From positions 1 to 9,771 of the forward strand of contig JAITMZ010000086.1 of assembly GCA_031290725.1 (NCBI GenBank): a DNA stretch of 9,771 bases. Direction: 5' to 3'. The translations under genes were made by a program, and so were the position numbers. The notes beneath the pieces were generated by a model. It searched no databases. It was not told the DNA's origin and saw only the letters and a list, made by a program, of their open reading frames with translations. The stretch is from Spirochaetaceae bacterium. Its GTDB lineage: Bacteria > Spirochaetota > Spirochaetia > Treponematales > Treponemataceae. Below, piece after piece: positions 6,780-9,771 of the stretch (position 1 is the stretch's first letter; each line of letters opens with the position of its first letter).

Positions 6780-7741
6780 GGTATTTGCACAGGCCCTGCC
6801 TCGTGGTACACATCCTCCATGGCCGCCGCCTGATTATCCGCCACCAGGCCGTTGTGGTTTGTGAAGGACGAACCGGTGTCCGTGAAGATGCCGCCCCCCC
6901 GACGGGCCGTATTTCTGAGAACCCTGGCACCGAACTGCACCGCCACGGAGCTCTCCTCTGCCGCGAACACTCCACCGCCGGCGTTTGCCGCTTCGTTGTC
7001 CACCACGCTGGACCGGCCGTACAGGGTGAGCCGACTCCGGCGCAGGGACACACCGCCCCCGGAGGCGGCCTTGTTGTCCACGATCACCGCGCCGTCCAGC
7101 AGGTAAAGGGTGCCGTTGTGCACGAACACACCGCCGCCTTCAATGTCCGCGCTGTTTCGGCTGATCGCCGCGTCGCCTTCCAGTGTCACCCGCCCACCGC
7201 CGGCCACGTGGATCCCGGCACCGCGTAAGGCGTGATTCCCCGCGACCCGTGCCCCATCGCCCAAGATCAGCTCCGCCTTGTCCGCCACCAGAATACCGCC
7301 GCCCTGGATGTTCCCGATCACCGCGATGTATTCCAGCCGCACCCTGGTGAGTCCGGACACCGCGAGGGTGCGGTACGCATTCAAAGAGGTCAACACCGCA
7401 GTACCTTCGGGCAAACGTCCGTCGCCTGGGGAAGACAGGTAGGATGATACTGTCCGCCGGTGAGGCCTGCCGGTGATGAGGATTTCCCCGTTGGCCTCGT
7501 TGATCACCACCCGTTCCCGCAGGGTGCCGCTCACCACAATCCGCGTGATACCGCTGAACAAGGCGGCGTCTACCGCCCGCTGCAAGGTACGGAAGGGTTT
7601 TTTCTCCGAAACCCCGTCGTTATGGTCATTCCCGAATTCATCCACATAATACGCCTCCGGCGGATCTACTTCCACGGTTTTACAGGAAGCGAGAAGGGCA
7701 AAAATAGCCGTCAAAACCATAAATTTTCGCAAATTTTTCAT
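6776..7741 (-). CDS. beta-helix repeat lipoprotein
   Basis: A 321-residue exported protein. The lipoprotein signal (MKNLRKFMVLTAIFALLASC) ends in lipobox LASC with C20, so it should be anchored to a membrane. Residues about 30-75 (YYVDEFGNDHNDGVSEKKPF..LQ.AVDAA) are the start of a DUF1565-type right-handed parallel beta-helix. At least six turns of about 27 residues follow, each starting GGG[IV] or GAGI (147, 174, 202, 228, 255, 282), with strands and an 'N..A' or 'DN.A' asparagine at the end of each turn. Such ladders bind polysaccharide or act as surface adhesins; no catalytic residues are evident. I chose ATG 7741 because AAGAGG lies just before it and a lipobox follows. The longer frame from 7879 would run through the hairpin array. 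The stop TAG lies in the CTAG next to the IS relic, so the last residues may be altered. Confidence 0.87.
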   Translation of the reverse strand: MKNLRKFMVLTAIFALLASCKTVEVDPPEAYYVDEFGNDHNDGVSEKKPFRTLQRAVDAALFSGITRIVVSGTLRERVVINEANGEILITGRPHRRTVSSYLSSPGDGRLPEGTAVLTSLNAYRTLAVSGLTRVRLEYIAVIGNIQGGGILVADKAELILGDGARVAGNHALRGAGIHVAGGGRVTLEGDAAISRNSADIEGGGVFVHNGTLYLLDGAVIVDNKAASGGGVSLRRSRLTLYGRSSVVDNEAANAGGGVFAAEESSVAVQFGARVLRNTARRGGGIFTDTGSSFTNHNGLVADNQAAAMEDVYHEAGPVQIP

Positions 7742-7748
7742 AAACCTC

Positions 7749-7777
7749 TTGACAAAAAAATACACGATTGGTATACT
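7749..7777 (+). promoter_or_regulatory. promoter for tRNA-Leu, overlapping divergent promoter
   Basis: TTGACA (7749-7754), 17 bp and TATACT (7772-7777) form a near-perfect sigma70 promoter on the plus strand. The expected start is about 7784, and the first gene downstream is tRNA-Leu at 7917, which would give a leader of about 133 nt made of hairpins. No closer consensus promoter for the tRNA was seen. Confidence 0.65.
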
Positions 7778-7785
7778 CGAGTCAA
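7757..7785 (-). promoter_or_regulatory. promoter for the beta-helix lipoprotein
   Basis: On the minus strand TTGACT (7780-7785), 17 bp and TATTTT (7757-7762). The start would be about 7750 with a 9-nt leader containing AAGAGG. It interleaves with the plus-strand promoter, so RNA polymerase could occupy only one of the two at a time. Confidence 0.55.
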
Positions 7786-7830
7786 GCCCCTGAGTTTTGC
7801 TTTCAAACTCGCAGCATAAAATAATAATTT

Positions 7831-7851
7831 GCGAATCGGGATATGATTCGC
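7831..7851. repeat. 7-bp hairpin between the two direct repeats
   Basis: GCGAATC (7831-7837) and GATTCGC (7845-7851) pair around GGGATAT. It sits in the predicted leader of tRNA-Leu. Confidence 0.55.
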
Positions 7852-7852
7852 C

Positions 7853-7873
7853 CGAGTTTGCGTAGCAAACTCG
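7853..7873. repeat. 9-bp palindrome with TTTGC/GCAAA core
   Basis: CGAGTTTGC (7853-7861) and GCAAACTCG (7865-7873) pair perfectly around GTA. A decayed relative with GAGTTT...AAACTC lies at about 7792-7810. Confidence 0.65.
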
Positions 7874-7875
7874 CA

Positions 7876-7918
7876 GCATAAAATAATAATTTTGCGAAGC
7901 AAAATTATTATTTTATGC
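7876..7918. repeat. perfect 20-bp palindrome running into the tRNA 5' end
   Basis: The arm at 7876-7895 (GCATAAAATA... to ...TTTTGC) is the exact reverse complement of 7899-7918, with only GAA between. The last two bases of the right arm (GC, 7917-7918) are bases 1-2 of the tRNA-Leu acceptor stem. On DNA it could form a cruciform. In RNA it would be a long A/U-rich hairpin at the RNase P cleavage site. Confidence 0.8.
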
Positions 7919-8000
7919 CCAGATGGTGGAATTGGTAGACACGCTGGTTTCAGGTACCAGAGCCTTCACGGGTGTGCAAGTTCAAGTCTTGTTCTGGGCA
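7917..8000 (+). tRNA. tRNA-Leu(CAG)
   Basis: 84 bases without an encoded CCA. The acceptor stem GCCCAGA (7917-7923) pairs with TCTGGGC (7993-7999), with discriminator A8000. The anticodon stem CTGGT/ACCAG encloses TTCAGGT, so the anticodon is CAG (7951-7953) and reads CUG. The T arm GCAAG-TTCAAGT-CTTGT is normal. A long variable arm (about 7961-7975) makes it a class II tRNA, as expected for Leu. CUG is a frequent codon in this GC-rich window. Confidence 0.96.
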
Positions 8001-8073
8001 CTATACAACACAGGGATTTAGCAATGGTCCTTGATGACTCTTACAGTTTGGAATGGGTGACTGTGCTTTTTAT

Positions 8074-8284
8074 GTGCGGTTATTATTTTCTCATGAGAGG
8101 AGTCCATGCCTACTGTGGGACACCCTTTTCATTATTTCCCGTAGAGGACACAGGCACCGGCCTTCGGTGGGTAAGCCTGTCGAACCCCACCGGTGTCGGT
8201 AAAGCGCCCACCAGCGCTGGTAAAAGCCCCCCGTGTTACCACGGGAGGCTATGCTGCACAAGATGCAAACAATATTATCCGCAC
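8074..8284. ncRNA. candidate structured RNA of unknown family
   Basis: The roughly 290 bp between tRNA-Leu and the next gene hold no credible coding frame but strong potential structure. GTGCGG (8074-8079) can pair with CCGCAC (8279-8284) and so enclose the whole block. Inside are ACAGGC/GCCTGT (8150-8155, 8175-8180) capping ACCG/CGGT; ACCG-GTGT-CGGT (8189-8200); the self-complementary ACCAGCGCTGGT (8210-8221); and an 11-bp hairpin at 8225-8250. Three of these hairpins are each followed by GGTAA(A/AA)GC on the plus strand. It does not look like tmRNA, SRP RNA, RNase P RNA or a riboswitch I know. The strand is undecided, and part of it is likely just the terminator of the minus-strand gene. 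Confidence 0.3.
8222..8250 (-). terminator. rho-independent terminator of the inhibitor gene
   Basis: On the minus strand AGCCTCCCGTG and CACGGGGGGCT pair over 11 bp (one G-U) around a GTAA tetraloop and run into TTTT. It lies 40 bp after the stop of the gene at 8290-9123. Confidence 0.7.
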
Positions 8285-8289
8285 GGCAC

Positions 8290-9123
8290 CTACGCCTCGT
8301 AGGCCGCCCGTACCGACGTTATCTGCGCCTTGCCTTCGAGGGGCTTGTAGACGGTAACGAAGGCGGGGAACTCGTGGGCGTGGAGCGTTGCGTACTTCGC
8401 GTTGCCGGCGAACAGGTAGTTCCTGCCCGCGACTAGCTGCGTTGCCACGTAGTTCGCTGTAAAATCGAGGCCGACCCTGCGGGTTTCGTCCAGAGCGGCT
8501 TGCGCTTCGGGCGGCACCGCTTCAAAGGCGCCGTAGCTGCCGACTGAGCAGGGATGGCCCAGTTGCGTGATGTTCGTAATGACGGCTGCCGCGCCGGGGG
8601 CTTTGTAGGCCCGGATGAGCGCCGCGTAGGCGTTGCCGCCTCCGGAGATTTTGGCATTGACCGCGAAAAGGTAGTTCCTGCCGTTGACCGTCTGGACGGC
8701 GGCCAGCAGGGGCTTGTAGTCGACGCCGACAAGTTTCGCGAGCGCTTCCTTGAAGGCTGCCTCCGAATCCGCGTCAAGCGGCTTGAAGGGCGTCCAGCCG
8801 CCGGCCTTGATGCCCAGCAGCTCGTTCACCGCCGGCTCCGTGTCGGCCTCTTCGATGACGAAGGGAAGCACGTCCTCGTAGAGAGCCTTGTCGGGCTCCC
8901 ACAGGCGCATGAACGCCAGTTGGACGTAGGCCACACCATCCTGGAGCGCCTCGAAGGTGAAGGTCTTCTTCTCCTGCTCGTAGTCCTCCGAGACCAGCGC
9001 GACCGGCCCTTCGAGCCTTGTCAGATACCAGTCGTAGCCGGTGGAGCCGCGATTGCCTTCCCGTTCCAGCATGAACACCTCGCGGACTTTCAGTTTTCTG
9101 CCTTCTTCTGTTTTTTCTGCCAT
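8290..9123 (-). CDS. putative three-domain cysteine peptidase inhibitor (chagasin + two cystatin-like domains)
   Basis: A 277-residue protein with no signal peptide or membrane segment, so probably cytoplasmic. Residues about 10-92 resemble the chagasin (I42) inhibitor family: NRGSTGYDW (24-32) stands for the NPTTGY loop and RLWEP (73-77) for the RPW loop. The middle GxGG loop is not conserved (YEQEKKTFTF). Residues about 105-180 and 195-275 look like two cystatin-like domains. Each has a QxVxG first hairpin, QTVNG (144-148) and QLVAG (229-233), followed by the same RNYLFAxNAK, and each is preceded by a glycine-bearing segment (AGGW, 107-110; VGSYGAF, 194-200). Cystatins and chagasin both block papain-type peptidases by different loops. 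I chose ATG 9121-9123 because GAGGGG (9131-9136) sits 7 bases upstream; ATG 9138 would lie over that site. No peptidase gene adjoins it. The chagasin call is fairly firm, the cystatin call is by motif and pattern. A dedicated terminator follows. Confidence 0.8.
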   Translation of the reverse strand: MAEKTEEGRKLKVREVFMLEREGNRGSTGYDWYLTRLEGPVALVSEDYEQEKKTFTFEALQDGVAYVQLAFMRLWEPDKALYEDVLPFVIEEADTEPAVNELLGIKAGGWTPFKPLDADSEAAFKEALAKLVGVDYKPLLAAVQTVNGRNYLFAVNAKISGGGNAYAALIRAYKAPGAAAVITNITQLGHPCSVGSYGAFEAVPPEAQAALDETRRVGLDFTANYVATQLVAGRNYLFAGNAKYATLHAHEFPAFVTVYKPLEGKAQITSVRAAYEA

Positions 9124-9148
9124 AATGTTTCCCCTCATAGTTTAATTT

Positions 9149-9175
9149 CCCCGCCCATACGGGCGGGGCTCTTTT
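9149..9175. terminator. GC-rich hairpin in the inhibitor gene leader, terminator-like on plus strand
   Basis: CCCCGCCC (9149-9156) pairs with GGGCGGGG (9161-9168) around ATAC and is followed by CTCTTTT on the plus strand. It would stop plus-strand transcription. On the minus strand it lies 26 bases before the inhibitor start codon and has no T-run, so there it would be a leader hairpin. Confidence 0.5.
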
Positions 9176-9218
9176 GCTTCGATGCTTCGATGCTTCGTGC
9201 TTCGTGCTTCGTGCTTCG
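9175..9218. repeat. short tandem repeat TGCTTCG(A)
   Basis: Six head-to-tail units: two of TGCTTCGA, then TGCTTCG three times, then a last TGCTTCG that runs into ACAGGCTCAGC. It is a candidate for slippage-driven length change upstream of the inhibitor gene. Confidence 0.75.
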
Positions 9219-9303
9219 ACAGGCTCAGCAATCGGAAGGCAAGCTCAGCAACCGCTTCCGATCCCTGCACCGGCAACGGAGTTTCCCGCGCCGCCTGTCG
9301 AAG
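9214..9303. repeat. inverted repeat CTTCGACAGGC...GCCTGTCGAAG
   Basis: CTTCGACAGGC (9214-9224) is the reverse complement of GCCTGTCGAAG (9293-9303). Inside, ATCGGAAG (9233-9240) pairs with CTTCCGAT (9255-9262), and AGGCTCAGCAA/AAGCTCAGCAA form a near-direct repeat. The TTCGACAGGCTCAGC type of word is a common dispersed repeat in some bacterial genomes; here it marks an intergenic repeat cassette. No gene is evident in it. Confidence 0.55.
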
Positions 9304-9365
9304 GCCCGTGCCTTTGTGGCTCGTGTGATATTCTTGTCATTACTCATTGTTCATCCGACATGAAA

Positions 9366-9452
9366 CTACAAGCTATTCACGACATTAAAATCGAGGCAGC
9401 GACATTCTTCCGCACTTTTCTCATAGTAGGCAAGCCGTTCTTCAAAAGTCAT
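9366..9452 (-). CDS. possible 28-residue small protein or gene remnant
   Basis: ATG 9450-9452 opens a frame starting MTFEERLAYYEKSAEE and ending at TAG 9366-9368. The composition is protein-like (acidic helix, then CRCLDFN). There is no Shine-Dalgarno before it and I do not recognise it. It lies between the repeat cassette and the partial gene at the window end and could be the tip of a decayed toxin-antitoxin-type gene. Low confidence that it is expressed. Confidence 0.25.
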   Translation of the reverse strand: MTFEERLAYYEKSAEECRCLDFNVVNSL

Positions 9453-9479
9453 AGAGTTCATTAATGCCGACTCTGCCCG

Positions 9480-9660
9480 CTTTCACGAGAGCACCTCGTC
9501 CCGCCCCTCCCCAGCCATCAGCCCCGCCAGCCCGGCGACCCCCAAAGGCGGCCTCCCCCGGAGCCCGCCTCCTGCGCCACCCCAGCGCCCTGTCCCGGGA
9601 CCCTTGGTCGCCCCCTGCCCTTTCCTCTTCCTTTGCGCCTCCGTGTAAGCTCCGCGCCCT
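9480..9660. other. intergenic stretch with extreme strand skew
   Basis: About 180 bp that are almost all C/T/G with long C-rich runs on the plus strand (G/A-rich on the minus). There is no convincing gene. Part of it (TTTGCGCCTCCGTGT) looks like a dispersed repeat word. An Arg/Gly-rich frame crosses it on the minus strand but reflects composition only. Confidence 0.5.
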
Positions 9661-9664
9661 GCCC

Positions 9665-9771
9665 TTATGCGCCGGCAACCAGTTCCCTGCGCACCATCGC
9701 GGTTACCAGCTCCGACGGGGTCTGGCGGGTAGCCATCGCTTTGGCGTTCAGAATACGGGCGGTGAGTTCGT
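9665..9771 (-). CDS. C-terminal fragment of an unknown protein, possibly antitoxin-like
   Basis: The minus-strand frame enters from the right edge and ends at TAA 9665-9667, giving 34 residues that begin ELTARILNAKAMATRQTPSE and end LVAGA. The 'R.L.AKA.ATRQTPSELV..MVRREL' pattern looks like the helix-turn-helix and second helix of a ribbon-helix-helix (CopG-type) DNA-binding protein, which are often antitoxins. The N-terminal strand that would settle this is outside the window. Confidence 0.5.
   Translation of the reverse strand, partial: ELTARILNAKAMATRQTPSELVTAMVRRELVAGA

Larger units (their letters stand above)
7804..7892. repeat. 27-bp direct repeat within a hairpin array
   Basis: Bases 7804-7830 and 7866-7892 are identical over 27 bp (starting CAAACTCGCAGC and ending ATAATAATTT), 62 bp apart. 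Both are preceded by a GAGTTT... arm and followed by (T)GCGAA, so a unit of hairpin plus A/T-rich arm has been duplicated. Confidence 0.75.

Noticed and set aside
7804..7918. CRISPR array
   Set aside because: Only two copies of a repeat, with palindromes as spacers and no cas genes.
8074..8284. 6S RNA, tmRNA, SRP RNA or RNase P RNA
   Set aside because: None of the diagnostic conserved sequences is present, although the size and closing stem resemble a 6S-like shape.
7892..8302. 136-codon plus-strand frame covering tRNA-Leu and the spacer
   Set aside because: It runs through the hairpin and the whole tRNA, has no ribosome site, and its sequence after the tRNA is structured DNA.
8554..9363. 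269-codon plus-strand frame antisense to the inhibitor gene
   Set aside because: The minus-strand gene has a ribosome site, terminator, and recognisable domains; this one has none and ends in repeat DNA.
9442..9678. 78-codon Arg/Gly-rich minus-strand frame
   Set aside because: It merely reads the G/A-rich strand of a skewed intergenic stretch; no ribosome site or known pattern.

Overview
The window is a GC-rich (roughly 60% by eye) bacterial chromosome segment. It most resembles the Treponema/Spirochaetales lineage, with moderate confidence. The grounds are a threonyl-tRNA synthetase without its N-terminal TGS domain, a type III pantothenate kinase, lipoproteins with relaxed LAxC-type lipoboxes, a beta-helix repeat lipoprotein, and intergenic spaces full of perfect palindromes. 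The species cannot be named from the sequence alone.

Layout. Bases 1-158 are the 3' end of a plus-strand gene, probably the TOBE tail of an ABC transporter ATPase. A short IS-end-like palindrome follows, then a second inverted repeat and a consensus promoter that fires almost directly on the thrS start codon. thrS (357-2117, +) is followed after 12 bp by an orphan DctP-type solute-binding lipoprotein (2130-3227, +). A 213-bp convergent gap holds three perfect palindromes, two of them copies of one sequence. A tightly coupled minus-strand operon comes next: coaX (pantothenate kinase), a short DtxR/MntR-type metalloregulator, and a PAP2-family membrane phosphatase, joined by 8-nt and 4-nt overlaps. 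hisS (5323-6633, +) diverges from coaX across a 37-bp promoter region. After hisS lies the broken start of an IS5-like transposase with its terminal repeat, then a beta-helix lipoprotein gene (6776-7741, -).

The lipoprotein gene shares overlapping divergent promoters with tRNA-Leu(CAG) (7917-8000, +). The predicted tRNA leader is a chain of hairpins ending in a perfect 20-bp stem that includes the first two bases of the tRNA. Next come about 290 bp of strongly structured non-coding sequence and a terminator for the minus-strand gene 8290-9123. That gene encodes a protein that reads as a chagasin-type inhibitor domain fused to two cystatin-like domains. The right end (9124-9771) is accessory in character: a GC-rich hairpin, TGCTTCG tandem repeats, an inverted repeat, one tiny ORF, a strongly strand-skewed stretch, and the 3' end of a minus-strand gene that may be an antitoxin-like DNA-binding protein.

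Housekeeping functions (two aminoacyl-tRNA synthetases, CoA synthesis, a Leu tRNA) lie between two inverted copies of an IS-like end, each flanked by CTAG. The likeliest new biology is the three-domain cysteine-peptidase inhibitor (8290-9123), followed by the palindrome family that occupies the leader of the tRNA-Leu gene.
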